Below are positions 19,162 to 29,657 of a stretch of 64,000 bases of DNA, one piece after another (position 1 is the stretch's first letter; every line of letters begins with the position of its first letter). The notes under the pieces were generated by a model. That model had not been told where the DNA came from. It made no database searches and worked only from the letters and a program-made list of their open reading frames with translations. A program made the translations under genes and the position numbers. Location of the stretch: positions 17,011 through 81,010 of the forward strand of contig NZ_AWZU01000036.1 of the NCBI RefSeq assembly GCF_000472385.1, written 5' to 3'. Source of the DNA: Bradyrhizobium sp. ARR65. Lineage in GTDB: Bacteria; Pseudomonadota; Alphaproteobacteria; Rhizobiales; Xanthobacteraceae.

Positions 19162-20346
19162 ATGCTCACGCCACCTTCCTCTTCGTTCCAAGCCCAATAC
19201 CAGGCTCTGATCTCGTCTGGCGCCATCGAGGCCGATGCGGCCCAGGCCGAGGTCGTGGAAGCCTTCGCGAGCCTGGAACGTCGCCTTGCGGGCTATAAGC
19301 CGTCGCGCAAGCAGAGCCTGTTCGGCCGTCTGTTCGGCGACAAGAGCGACACACCGCCGCGCGGCCTCTACGTTCATGGCGAGGTCGGCCGCGGCAAGAC
19401 CATGCTGATGGACCTGTTCTTTCAGGCGAGCCCCGTCACGCACAAGCGCAGGGCCCATTTCAACGAATTCATGGCCGAGGTGCATGAGCGCATCTATGGC
19501 TACCGGCAAAACATCGCCCGCGGCGAGATCGCCGACACCGACGTCATCGCGCTCACCGCGGGCGCGATTTTCGACGAGGCGTGGCTGCTTTGCTTTGACG
19601 AGTTCCACGTCACCGACATCGCCGACGCGATGATCCTCGGGCGATTGTTCGCAAAGCTCTTCGAGCTCGGCACCGTGGTTGCGGCGACCTCAAACGTCGC
19701 TCCGGAGGATCTTTACAAAGGCGGCCTCAACCGCGCGCTGTTCCTGCCCTTCATCGCGCAGATCGAGGCGCATATGGACGTGCTGCGGTTGGACGCCAGA
19801 ACCGATTTCCGGCTGGAGAAGCTCGCCGGCGTCAAGATGTGGCTGGTGCCGGCCGATGCGGAAGCGGGTCGCGCACTCGACACGGCCTGGGCGAAACTGA
19901 CCGGCCACGCCAAGTGCAAGCCGCGCGATATTTCGATCAAGGGGCGCATCCTGCACGTGCCGTGCTCCTCGCACGGCGTCGCGCGATTTGCCTTTGCCGA
20001 TCTCTGCGAAAAGCCGCTGGCGGCATCGGACTATCTGCGGCTCGCGCACGACTATCATACCATCCTGATCGATCGCATTCCGGTGATGGACTATCCGCAG
20101 CGCAATGCCGCCAAGCGCTTCATCTCGCTGATCGACACGCTCTATGACAATGCCGTGAAGCTGATGGCTTCAGCCGACGCTGATCCGATGTCGCTCTATG
20201 TTGCGACCGAAGGCCACGAGGCCAACGAGTTCAAGCGCACCTCCTCGCGCCTGATCGAGATGAGCTCGGATTCCTACCTGGCGCTGCCGCACGGACGAAA
20301 GGATTCCGCCGCCAGCGGCGCCACCACGGGGCTGGTGGAGACGTAA
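19162..20346 (+). CDS. zapE: Cell division protein ZapE (AFG1-like ATPase)
   Basis: A 394-residue P-loop ATPase of the AFG1/ZapE family; in E. coli it associates with FtsZ during constriction. Walker A is GEVGRGKT (73-80), Walker B is LLCFDEFHVTDIADAM and the family's later block FLPFIAQIEAHMDVLRLDARTDFR is present. The length is normal. It is the first gene before mdh and the TCA cluster, a linkage common in Rhizobiales, although a 284-base gap with repeat-like sequence separates it from mdh. Confidence 0.92.
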   Translation: MLTPPSSSFQAQYQALISSGAIEADAAQAEVVEAFASLERRLAGYKPSRKQSLFGRLFGDKSDTPPRGLYVHGEVGRGKTMLMDLFFQASPVTHKRRAHFNEFMAEVHERIYGYRQNIARGEIADTDVIALTAGAIFDEAWLLCFDEFHVTDIADAMILGRLFAKLFELGTVVAATSNVAPEDLYKGGLNRALFLPFIAQIEAHMDVLRLDARTDFRLEKLAGVKMWLVPADAEAGRALDTAWAKLTGHAKCKPRDISIKGRILHVPCSSHGVARFAFADLCEKPLAASDYLRLAHDYHTILIDRIPVMDYPQRNAAKRFISLIDTLYDNAVKLMASADADPMSLYVATEGHEANEFKRTSSRLIEMSSDSYLALPHGRKDSAASGATTGLVET

Positions 20347-20370
20347 GCAGCGCTGTCGTTCGGTTGGCAC

Positions 20371-20500
20371 TGTCATTCTCGGGCGCGGCAACGGGTCCGC
20401 ACCGAAGCTCGGCCCGATCACAGGCTCCGCGCGAATCCGGAATCTGGAGGTTGTGGCGCGAGATTCCGGGCTCGATGCTGGCGTAGCGCCCGGAAGGACA
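20371..20500. repeat. Palindromic intergenic sequence between zapE and mdh
   Basis: CATTCTCGGGCGCGGCAACG and later GATTCCGGGCTCGATGCTGG, GCGCCCGGAAGGAC are arms of the same repeat class as 18965, here degraded. The remainder of the 284-base gap shows nothing else recognised. Confidence 0.45.
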
Positions 20501-20630
20501 GGGGGCCGCCCTGACCGAATTCAGGGCAGGTGCGACAATTGGGCATGGCGCGACTTGAACGTATCAGTCGAAAGCGATAACAGCCACTCGACTTCAAACC
20601 TCCCGGCTCGGGTTCAAAGGACAGGCTTCC

Positions 20631-21599
20631 ATGGCACGCGACAAGATTGCTTTGATTGGCTCCGGTCAAATCGGCGGAACGCTGGCTCACCTCATCGGCT
20701 TGAAGGAGCTTGGCGATGTGGTGCTGTTCGATATTGCCGAGGGGGTGCCGCAGGGCAAAGCGCTCGACATTGCGCAATCCTCGCCGGTCGACGGTTTCGA
20801 CGCCCAGTATTCCGGCGCCAATTCCTACGAGGCGCTCGACAACGCCGACGTCTGCATCGTCACCGCGGGCGTGCCGCGCAAGCCCGGCATGAGCCGCGAT
20901 GATCTGCTCTCCATCAATCTCAAGGTCATGGAGCAGGTCGGCGCCGGCATCAAGAAATACGCGCCGAACGCCTTCGTCATCTGCATCACCAACCCGCTCG
21001 ACGCCATGGTCTGGGCGCTGCAGAAGGCTTCCGGCCTGCCGCACAAAAAGGTGGTCGGCATGGCTGGCGTGCTGGACTCCGCGCGCTTCCGCTACTTCCT
21101 CGCCGATGAGTTCAACGTCTCGGTCGAGGACGTCACCGCCTTCGTGCTCGGCGGCCATGGCGACACCATGGTGCCGCTGGCGCGCTACTCCACGGTAGCA
21201 GGCATTCCGCTGCCCGACCTCGTCAAGATGGGGTGGACCTCGCAGGCTCGCATTGACGAGATCGTCGACCGTACCCGCAATGGCGGTGCCGAGATCGTCA
21301 ATCTGCTGAAGACCGGCTCGGCCTATTACGCGCCGGCGGCCTCGGCGATCGCGATGGCCGAGAGCTATCTGCGCGACAAGAAGCGCGTGCTGCCCTGCGC
21401 CGCTTACCTCAACGGCGAGTATGGCGTGAAGGACATGTATGTCGGCGTGCCGGTCGTGATCGGCGGCAAGGGCGTCGAGCGTATCGTCGAGATCGAACTC
21501 GCCGGCAAGGACCGCGAGGGTTTCGACAAGTCGGTCGCCGCCGTGCAGGGGCTGGTCGATGCCTGCAAGAAGATCGCGCCCGACCTGCTCGGCCGGTAA
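20631..21599 (+). CDS. mdh: Malate dehydrogenase (lactate-dehydrogenase-like type)
   Basis: Oxidises malate to oxaloacetate with NAD in the TCA cycle. The 322-residue protein has the Rossmann loop GSGQIGG (10-16), the catalytic region GGHGDTMVPL at about 173-182 and the substrate-binding arginine loop GVPRKPGMSRDDLL. It belongs to the LDH-like MDH group used by alphaproteobacteria. First gene of mdh-sucC-x-sucD-odhA-odhB-SDR-lpdA; a 124-base gap separates it from sucC. Confidence 0.96.
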   Translation: MARDKIALIGSGQIGGTLAHLIGLKELGDVVLFDIAEGVPQGKALDIAQSSPVDGFDAQYSGANSYEALDNADVCIVTAGVPRKPGMSRDDLLSINLKVMEQVGAGIKKYAPNAFVICITNPLDAMVWALQKASGLPHKKVVGMAGVLDSARFRYFLADEFNVSVEDVTAFVLGGHGDTMVPLARYSTVAGIPLPDLVKMGWTSQARIDEIVDRTRNGGAEIVNLLKTGSAYYAPAASAIAMAESYLRDKKRVLPCAAYLNGEYGVKDMYVGVPVVIGGKGVERIVEIELAGKDREGFDKSVAAVQGLVDACKKIAPDLLGR

Positions 21600-21723
21600 T
21601 TTCCTTGCCTCGCCAAAATCGCTCGGCTTCGGGCCTTGAAGCTGGATTGGTATATGGTATACCAGGGCGAAATCGGCGTGGATCTTTTGCAATTCACCGG
21701 ATGAGGGTTGGGGAGCGTCCCTG

Positions 21724-22920
<1,197 letters not shown>

Positions 22921-22925
22921 CGGCC

Positions 22926-23405
22926 ATGGCCGAGGACCATCTCGCCGCACCGGCGCCTCTGGAAGAGCATCGCAGATTGGGCGTGTTCGCGGGCGAATGG
23001 AGCGGCGAGGAGGTGGTCTATCCCTCGCGCTGGGTAGAGGGCGGGCCAGCGACCTCGCAGGTCGTCGCCCGCATGGACCTCAACGGCTTCTACCTTATCC
23101 AGGACACAAGGCAGACGCGCGACGGCAGGGAGAGCTTTGCCGCCCATGCGCTCTTCACCTATGACCGCGAGGATCGGCTTTACAAACTGTTCTGGCACGA
23201 CTCGCTGGGCTATTTCCCGCCCTCGCCGGCCTCCGGCTCCTGGGTCGGTAAGGTGCTGACCCTGGTGCGCGGGTCGCTGCGCGGCAATGCGCGCCACATC
23301 TACGAGATCATCGATGACGACAGCTATTCGATGAAGATCCAGTTCTCGCCGGATGCCGAGGGGTGGAGCGACGTGCTCACCGGCGTCTACAAGCGGATCC
23401 ACTGA
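22926..23405 (+). CDS. DUF1579-like protein encoded between sucC and sucD
   Basis: A 159-residue soluble protein. LEEHRRLGVFAGEWSGEE at the N-terminus, then a run of alternating beta strands (ARMDLNGFYLIQDTRQTRDG, ALFTYDREDRLYKLFWHDS), resembles DUF1579, a lipocalin-like/THAP4-type barrel whose biochemical role is not established. It starts 5 bases after sucC and ends 32 bases before sucD, so it is surely co-transcribed and has the same codon use as its neighbours. Function in the TCA operon is unknown; see findings. Confidence 0.8.
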   Translation: MAEDHLAAPAPLEEHRRLGVFAGEWSGEEVVYPSRWVEGGPATSQVVARMDLNGFYLIQDTRQTRDGRESFAAHALFTYDREDRLYKLFWHDSLGYFPPSPASGSWVGKVLTLVRGSLRGNARHIYEIIDDDSYSMKIQFSPDAEGWSDVLTGVYKRIH

Positions 23406-23437
23406 CAAACGACATCCACGCGGAAGCAGCAACAGAC

Positions 23438-24322
23438 ATGTCCATCCTGATCGACAAGAACACCAAGGTCATCTGCCAGGGTTTCACCGGCAAGAACGGC
23501 ACCTTCCACTCGGAGGCTGCGATCGCCTATGGGACCAAGATGGTCGGCGGCACCTCGCCGGGCAAAGGCGGTGCGACCCATCTGGGCCTGCCGGTGTTCG
23601 ATACGGTGCGGGAAGCGCGCGAAAAGACCGGTGCGGACGCATCCGTGATCTACGTGCCGCCGCCGGGCGCGGCGGATGCGATCTGCGAAGCGATCGATGC
23701 TGAGATTCCGCTGATCGTCTGCATCACCGAGGGCATTCCGGTGCTGGACATGGTGCGGGTGAAGCGCTCGCTCTCGGGCTCGAAGTCGCGCCTGATCGGG
23801 CCGAACTGCCCCGGCGTGATGACGGCTGGCGAGTGCAAGATCGGTATCATGCCGGCCAATATCTTCAAGCCGGGCAATGTCGGCATCGTCTCCCGCTCGG
23901 GCACGCTGACCTATGAGGCCGTGTTCCAGACCACGCAGGAGGGCCTCGGCCAGACCACCGCGGTCGGCATCGGCGGCGACCCCGTCAAGGGCACCGAGTT
24001 CATCGACGTGCTGGAAATGTTCCTGGCCGACCCCAAGACCACCTCGATCATCATGATCGGCGAGATCGGCGGCTCGGCCGAGGAGGACGCCGCGCAATTC
24101 ATCAAGGATGAGGCCAAGCGGGGCCGCAAGAAGCCGATGGTCGGGTTCATCGCTGGCGTCACGGCGCCCCCCGGCCGGCGCATGGGTCATGCCGGCGCCA
24201 TCATTTCCGGCGGCAAGGGCGACGCCCGGTCCAAGACGGAGGCCATGGAATCTGCTGGAATTACAGTGTCCCCGTCGCCAGCCCGGCTCGGACACACGCT
24301 TGCCGAAAAATTGAAGCGCTGA
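23438..24322 (+). CDS. sucD: Succinyl-CoA ligase (ADP-forming), alpha subunit
   Basis: The 294-residue alpha subunit binds CoA through the N-terminal Rossmann domain (GFTGKNGTFHSEAAIAYGTK) and carries the phosphorylated histidine in the stretch RMGHAGAIISGGKG near residue 246. The ATG at 23438 is used because it gives MSILIDKNTKVICQG, the usual start. Downstream, a 139-base leader with two hairpins precedes odhA. Confidence 0.96.
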   Translation: MSILIDKNTKVICQGFTGKNGTFHSEAAIAYGTKMVGGTSPGKGGATHLGLPVFDTVREAREKTGADASVIYVPPPGAADAICEAIDAEIPLIVCITEGIPVLDMVRVKRSLSGSKSRLIGPNCPGVMTAGECKIGIMPANIFKPGNVGIVSRSGTLTYEAVFQTTQEGLGQTTAVGIGGDPVKGTEFIDVLEMFLADPKTTSIIMIGEIGGSAEEDAAQFIKDEAKRGRKKPMVGFIAGVTAPPGRRMGHAGAIISGGKGDARSKTEAMESAGITVSPSPARLGHTLAEKLKR

Positions 24323-24461
24323 TTCAGTCTTTCGTCCTTTTCGGCCTGAACATTTACACTAAATAAGGTAAACGGTCCCTAAGACCGCCGCGCTGACCCG
24401 CTGCCGTGGGTCGGCGACCGCGCCTTTTCGGTCGCGCGAAGTAAATCACCAGGACTCGATC

Positions 24462-27419
24462 ATGTCTCGCCAAGACGCGAACGCCGCCTTTGCCCTCTCT
24501 TCATTTCTGCAGGGCACCAACGCCACCTACATCGACGACATCTACGCCCGTTACGAGAAAGACCCGGCCTCGGTCGACAGGGAGTGGCAGGAGTTTTTCA
24601 AGAGCCTGAAGGACCAGCCGGCGGACGTCATCAAGAACGTCGAAGGTCCCTCCTGGAGCCGCGACAACTGGCCGCTGACCCCCCAGGACGAGCTGACGAG
24701 CGCGCTCGACGGCAACTGGGCCACCGTCGAGAAGGCGGTCGGCCAGAAGATCGCCGCCAAGGCGCAGGCCAAGGGCGCCGAGATCACCGCCGCCGAGCTG
24801 CACCAGGCGACGCGCGATTCAGTGCGGGCCTTGATGCTCATCCGCGCTTACCGCATGCGCGGTCATTTCCACGCCAATCTCGATCCGCTCGGGATCGAGC
24901 AGCATCCGAGCCGTGAAGAGCTCGACCCGCGCACCTACGGTTTCGAGGAGGCCGATTTCGATCGCAAGATCTTCCTCGATCATGTGCTGGGCCTCGAATA
25001 CGGCACGTTGCGCGAGATCGTGACGATCTGCGAGCGCACCTACTGCCAGACGCTCGGCGTCGAGTTCATGCACATTTCCAATGCGGCGCAGAAGGCCTGG
25101 ATCCAGGAGCGCATCGAAGGCCCGGACAAGGAGATCAGTTTCACCCGCGAGGGCCGCAGGGCCATTCTGAACAAGCTGATCGAGACCGAAGGCTTCGAAA
25201 AGTTCTGCGACGTCAAGTTCACGGGAACCAAGCGCTTCGGGTTGGACGGCGGCGAATCACTGATCCCGGCGCTCGAGCAGATCATCAAGCGCGGCGGCAA
25301 TCTCGGCGTGAAGGAGATCGTTGTGGGCATGCCGCATCGCGGCCGTCTCAACGTGCTCACCCAAGTCATGGGCAAGCCGCACCGCGCGCTGTTCCACGAG
25401 TTCAAGGGCGGCTCGGCGAACCCTGACGACGTCGAAGGTTCGGGCGACGTGAAGTACCACCTCGGTGCTTCGTCCGATCGCGAGTTCGACGGCAACCGCA
25501 TCCATCTGTCGCTGACCGCGAATCCCTCGCATCTTGAAATTGTCGATCCCGTGGTGCTCGGCAAGGTGCGTGCCAAGCAGGATCAGCATGGCGATCCGCC
25601 CGATATGCGCATTTCGGTGCTGCCGCTCCTGATGCATGGCGACGCGGCGTTCGCCGGCCAGGGCGTGGTGGCCGAATGCTTCAGCCTGTCGGACCTGAAG
25701 GGTTACCGCACCGGCGGTTCCCTGCATTTCATCGTCAACAACCAGATCGGCTTCACCACCTATCCGCGTTACTCGCGCTCCTCGCCCTATCCGTCCGATG
25801 TGGCGAAGATGATCGACGCGCCGATCTTCCATGTGAATGGCGATGATCCGGAAGCGGTGGTGTTCGCCGCCAAGGTCGCGATTGAGTTCCGGCAGAAATT
25901 CCACAAGCCTGTCGTAATCGACATGTGGTGTTATCGCCGCCACGGTCACAACGAGGGCGACGAGCCGGGCTTCACCCAGCCGGTGATGTACAAGCGGATC
26001 GCCTCGCACCCCTCCACGCTGGAGATCTATGCCAAGCGCCTGATTGCCGATGGCGTGGTCACCGAAGGCGAAGTCGAGAAAGCCAAGGCGGACTGGCGCG
26101 CGCGGCTTGATGCCGAGTTCGAGGCGGGTGCCGGCTATAAGCCGAACAAAGCCGATTGGCTGGACGGCAAATGGGCCGGCTTCAAGATCGCCGACCAGGA
26201 AGAGGATGCCCGCCGCGGCGTCACCGGCGTCGAGATCGCGACGCTCAAGGATATCGGCCGCAAGATCACCAAGGTGCCGGATGGCTTCCGGGTTCACCGC
26301 ACCATCCAGCGCTTCCTCGACAACCGTGCCAAGGCGATTGAGAGCGGCGTCGGCATCGACTGGGCAACCGGCGAGGCTTTGGCTTTCTGCACGCTCCTGC
26401 AGGAAGGCTATCACGTGCGGCTCTCCGGGCAGGATTCCGAACGCGGCACCTTCTCGCAGCGCCATTCGGTCCTGATCGATCAGGAAGACGAGAGCCGCTA
26501 CACGCCGTTCAATCATCTCGGTGGCGAGCAGGGCCATTACGAGGTCATCAACTCGCTGTTGTCGGAAGAAGCCGTGCTCGGCTTCGAATATGGCTACTCG
26601 CTCGCCGAGCCGAATGCGCTCGCGGTATGGGAGGCGCAGTTCGGCGATTTCGCCAATGGCGCGCAGGTCGTGTTCGACCAGTTCATCTCCTCTGGCGAAC
26701 GCAAATGGCTGCGTATGTCCGGCCTCGTCTGCATGCTGCCGCATGGTTATGAGGGCCAGGGACCGGAACACTCGTCGGCCCGGCTCGAGCGGTACTTGCA
26801 GATGTGCGCCGAAGACAACATGCAGGTGGCCTATCCGACCACGCCCGCCAATTACTTCCACGTGCTGCGGCGGCAGCTGCATCGCGAGATCAGGAAGCCC
26901 TTGATCCTGATGACGCCGAAGTCGCTCTTGCGCCACAAGCGTGCGGTGTCAAGGCTCGAGGAGCTGGCAAAGGGCACGACCTTCCACCGCATCCTCTACG
27001 ATGACGCGCAGATGCAGCCCGATGAGAAGATCAAGCTGGTGCCGGATGACAAGATCCGTCGCGTGATCCTGTGCTCGGGCAAGGTCTATTACGATCTTTA
27101 CGAAGAGCGCGAGAAGCGCGGCATCGACGACATCTACCTGATGCGCATCGAGCAGCTCTATCCGGTGCCGCTGAAGGCGCTGGTGATGGAGCTCGCCCGC
27201 TTCAAGGGCGCCGAGATGGTCTGGTGCCAGGAAGAGCCGCGCAACATGGGCGCGTGGCACTTCATCGAGCCGTATCTGGAGTGGGTGCTGAACCAGGTTG
27301 GCGCCACGCATCGCCGCCCGCGTTACGCCGGCCGCGCCGCGGCGGCGGCGACCGCGACCGGTTTGATGTCGAAGCACCTCGCCCAGCTCAAGGCACTGCT
27401 GGACGACGCGCTGAACTAA
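24462..27419 (+). CDS. sucA: 2-oxoglutarate dehydrogenase E1 component
   Basis: The thiamine-diphosphate-dependent E1 subunit decarboxylates 2-oxoglutarate and passes succinyl to E2. The 985-residue protein has the N-terminal E2-binding segment (FLQGTNATYIDDIYARYEKD), the GMPHRGRLNVL motif near residue 290 and the ThDP motif region GDAAFAGQGVVAE near 395. It is full length and intact. Downstream, a 102-base paired hairpin repeat separates it from sucB. Confidence 0.97.
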   Translation: MSRQDANAAFALSSFLQGTNATYIDDIYARYEKDPASVDREWQEFFKSLKDQPADVIKNVEGPSWSRDNWPLTPQDELTSALDGNWATVEKAVGQKIAAKAQAKGAEITAAELHQATRDSVRALMLIRAYRMRGHFHANLDPLGIEQHPSREELDPRTYGFEEADFDRKIFLDHVLGLEYGTLREIVTICERTYCQTLGVEFMHISNAAQKAWIQERIEGPDKEISFTREGRRAILNKLIETEGFEKFCDVKFTGTKRFGLDGGESLIPALEQIIKRGGNLGVKEIVVGMPHRGRLNVLTQVMGKPHRALFHEFKGGSANPDDVEGSGDVKYHLGASSDREFDGNRIHLSLTANPSHLEIVDPVVLGKVRAKQDQHGDPPDMRISVLPLLMHGDAAFAGQGVVAECFSLSDLKGYRTGGSLHFIVNNQIGFTTYPRYSRSSPYPSDVAKMIDAPIFHVNGDDPEAVVFAAKVAIEFRQKFHKPVVIDMWCYRRHGHNEGDEPGFTQPVMYKRIASHPSTLEIYAKRLIADGVVTEGEVEKAKADWRARLDAEFEAGAGYKPNKADWLDGKWAGFKIADQEEDARRGVTGVEIATLKDIGRKITKVPDGFRVHRTIQRFLDNRAKAIESGVGIDWATGEALAFCTLLQEGYHVRLSGQDSERGTFSQRHSVLIDQEDESRYTPFNHLGGEQGHYEVINSLLSEEAVLGFEYGYSLAEPNALAVWEAQFGDFANGAQVVFDQFISSGERKWLRMSGLVCMLPHGYEGQGPEHSSARLERYLQMCAEDNMQVAYPTTPANYFHVLRRQLHREIRKPLILMTPKSLLRHKRAVSRLEELAKGTTFHRILYDDAQMQPDEKIKLVPDDKIRRVILCSGKVYYDLYEEREKRGIDDIYLMRIEQLYPVPLKALVMELARFKGAEMVWCQEEPRNMGAWHFIEPYLEWVLNQVGATHRRPRYAGRAAAAATATGLMSKHLAQLKALLDDALN

Positions 27420-27436
27420 CCGCAATCCACCCACCC

Positions 27437-27538
27437 GTCATGCCCCGCGAAAGCGGGGCATCCAGCAGCCCGCGCCAGCGCCGTTTGAGTCTCGCCGGCT
27501 TGGGTTACTGGATCCTCCGCTTTCGCGGAGGATGACAG
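27437..27538. repeat. Paired hairpin repeat inside the 2-oxoglutarate dehydrogenase operon
   Basis: Two hairpins in opposite orientation: CCCCGC-GAAA-GCGGGG at 27443-27458 flanked by GTCAT and ATCCAG, and TCCTCCGC-TTTC-GCGGAGGA at 27513-27532 flanked by CTGGA and TGACAG. The second unit is nearly the reverse complement of the first, so the element is a bipartite palindrome like enterobacterial BIMEs. Half copies lie at 1673 and 3677. Confidence 0.85.
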
Positions 27539-27577
27539 CCACGCTTTTGACGCACAGGTTTTTCGAGGAAAAGCATC

Positions 27578-28837
27578 ATGACCGAAATTCGCGTTCCGAC
27601 GCTCGGCGAATCCGTCACGGAGGCCACCATTGGCCGCTGGTTCAAGAAGGCCGGCGATCCGGTTGCCGTTGACGAGCCCTTGGTCGAGCTCGAGACCGAC
27701 AAGGTGACCATCGAGGTGCCGGCACCTTCCGCCGGCACGCTTGGCGAGATCATCGCCAAGGACGGTGAGACGGTCGCTGTCGGCGCGTTGCTTGGCCAGA
27801 TCAATGATGGCGCGGCCGCTGCGGCCAAGCCCGCGGCTGCGCCTGCCGCCACTGCTCCCGCTGCCGCCAAGCCGGCCGCGCCTGCGCCACAGGCGGCGCC
27901 CGCTCCGGCCGCCGCACCAAAGGCGGCGCCGTCAGACATTCCGCTTGCGCCTTCGGTGCGAAAACTCTCGGCCGAAAGCGGCGTCGATGCGTCCACCGTG
28001 CCGGGCTCCGGCAAGGACGGTCGCGTTACCAAGGGCGACATGCTGGCTGCGATCGAGCGCGCGGCCTCGGCGCCGATGCCAATCAGCCAACCGGCGGCCG
28101 CGGTGCAGGTGCGCGCGCCGTCCCCGCCCGACGATGCGGCGCGCGAGGAACGCGTGCGGATGACGCGGCTGCGCCAGACGATCGCGCGGCGTCTGAAGGA
28201 CGTGCAGAACACGGCGGCAATGCTGACGACCTTCAACGAGGTCGATATGAGCCACGTGATGGCGATGCGCGCGCAGTACAAGGACGTGTTCGAGAAGAAG
28301 CACGGCGTGAAGCTCGGCTTCATGGGCTTCTTCACCAAGGCCTGCGTGCAGGCGCTGAAGGATATTCCGGCCGTCAACGCCGAGATCGACGGCACCGATC
28401 TCATCTACAAGAACTACTACCACATCGGCATCGCGGTCGGCACCGATCGCGGCCTGGTGGTGCCTGTCGTGCACGATTGCGACCAGAAGTCGATCGCCGA
28501 AATCGAGAAGGGAATCGCCGATTACGGTCGTAGGGCTCGCGACGGCCAGCTCAAGATCGAGGAGATGCAGGGCGGCACTTTCACCATCACCAATGGCGGC
28601 ATCTACGGCTCGCTGATGTCGACGCCGATCCTGAACGCGCCGCAATCCGGCATTCTGGGCATGCACAAGATCCAGGAGCGGCCGATGGTGATCGGCGGCA
28701 AGATCGAGATTCGCCCGATGATGTATCTGGCGCTGTCCTATGATCACCGTGTCATCGACGGCAAGGAAGCCGTGACCTTCCTGGTGCGCGTCAAGGAAAG
28801 CCTGGAGGACCCCGCGCGCCTGGTACTCGATCTCTGA
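27578..28837 (+). CDS. sucB: 2-oxoglutarate dehydrogenase E2, dihydrolipoyllysine succinyltransferase
   Basis: E2 transfers succinyl groups to CoA. Order of domains in the 419-residue protein: one lipoyl domain with the lipoylated lysine in ETDKVTIEVPAP (about residue 43), an Ala/Pro-rich linker (about 85-125), a peripheral-subunit-binding domain (PLAPSVRKLSAESGVD, about 125-160), then the acyltransferase core ending with the catalytic SYDHRVIDGKEAV near 389-401. One lipoyl domain and the succinyltransferase-type core distinguish it from pyruvate dehydrogenase E2. Confidence 0.96.
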   Translation: MTEIRVPTLGESVTEATIGRWFKKAGDPVAVDEPLVELETDKVTIEVPAPSAGTLGEIIAKDGETVAVGALLGQINDGAAAAAKPAAAPAATAPAAAKPAAPAPQAAPAPAAAPKAAPSDIPLAPSVRKLSAESGVDASTVPGSGKDGRVTKGDMLAAIERAASAPMPISQPAAAVQVRAPSPPDDAAREERVRMTRLRQTIARRLKDVQNTAAMLTTFNEVDMSHVMAMRAQYKDVFEKKHGVKLGFMGFFTKACVQALKDIPAVNAEIDGTDLIYKNYYHIGIAVGTDRGLVVPVVHDCDQKSIAEIEKGIADYGRRARDGQLKIEEMQGGTFTITNGGIYGSLMSTPILNAPQSGILGMHKIQERPMVIGGKIEIRPMMYLALSYDHRVIDGKEAVTFLVRVKESLEDPARLVLDL

Positions 28838-28873
28838 TCCAGGCCATGCGCGCCCGATCATAGGGGAACGACA

Positions 28874-29620
28874 TTGACCGACCAAGTCGTCATCATCACT
28901 GGCGGCAGCCGCGGCATCGGCCGCGCCACCGCGCTTGCCGCCGCCACGCGCGGCTACCGCGTCTGCATCGGCTATGCCAGCAATCAGACCGCGGCCACCA
29001 GCGTGGTCGACGCAATCGAAGCGAAGGACGGCAAGGCGATCGCGGTGAAATGCGACGTCGGCGAGGAGCGCGACATTCTTGCGTTGTTCAAGGCGGCCGA
29101 CAAGCTCGGCACGCTCGGGGCGCTGGTGAACAATGCCGGCATCGTCGGGCCGACGTCGCGGGTCGATGAGATGTCGGCGGAGCGCATCCAGCGCATGATG
29201 GCGGTCAACGTCACCGGCAGCATCCTGTGCGCGCGCGAGGCCGTGAAGCGGATGTCGACGCGACATGGCGGCAAGGGCGGCGTCATCGTCAACTTGTCGT
29301 CGGCGGCGGCCAAGCTCGGCTCCCCCAACACCTATGTCGATTACGCGGCTTCCAAAGGCGCGATCGACACTTTCACGCTGGGGCTCGGTTACGAAGTCGC
29401 CGGCGAAGGTATTCGCGTCGCCGCGATCAGACCCGGTCTGATCGACACCGAAATCCACGCCTCCGGCGGCGAGCCCGACCGTGCCCATCGGCTCGCGGCT
29501 CACGTGCCGATGAAGCGCGTCGGCACGGCAGATGAAATCGCCAATGCGATCCTCTGGCTGATGTCGGACGACGCCTCCTACGTGACCAGCGCCATCCTTG
29601 ATGTCTCGGGCGGGCGTTAA
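28874..29620 (+). CDS. Short-chain dehydrogenase/reductase between E2 and E3
   Basis: A 248-residue classical SDR. The cofactor loop is GGSRGIGRA (about 10-18), NNAG lies near residue 89, and the catalytic set is serine in VNLSSAAAKL plus YVDYAASKG (Y-x3-K). It resembles glucose/3-oxoacyl reductase-like oxidoreductases, and substrate cannot be told. The start is TTG at 28874, with AGGGGAAC just upstream as ribosome-binding site. It lies 36 bases after sucB and 37 before lpdA, so it is co-transcribed with the 2-oxoglutarate dehydrogenase genes. Confidence 0.88.
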   Translation: MTDQVVIITGGSRGIGRATALAAATRGYRVCIGYASNQTAATSVVDAIEAKDGKAIAVKCDVGEERDILALFKAADKLGTLGALVNNAGIVGPTSRVDEMSAERIQRMMAVNVTGSILCAREAVKRMSTRHGGKGGVIVNLSSAAAKLGSPNTYVDYAASKGAIDTFTLGLGYEVAGEGIRVAAIRPGLIDTEIHASGGEPDRAHRLAAHVPMKRVGTADEIANAILWLMSDDASYVTSAILDVSGGR

Positions 29621-29657
29621 CGGCAGTCACATTCTTTAAGCATACAGGACTTCAATC

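Noticed and set aside
24323..24461. Riboswitch-like leader before sucA
   Set aside because: Two small hairpins (TGACCC/GGGTCG and GCGACCG/CGGTCGC) are present, but no known riboswitch core could be recognised.
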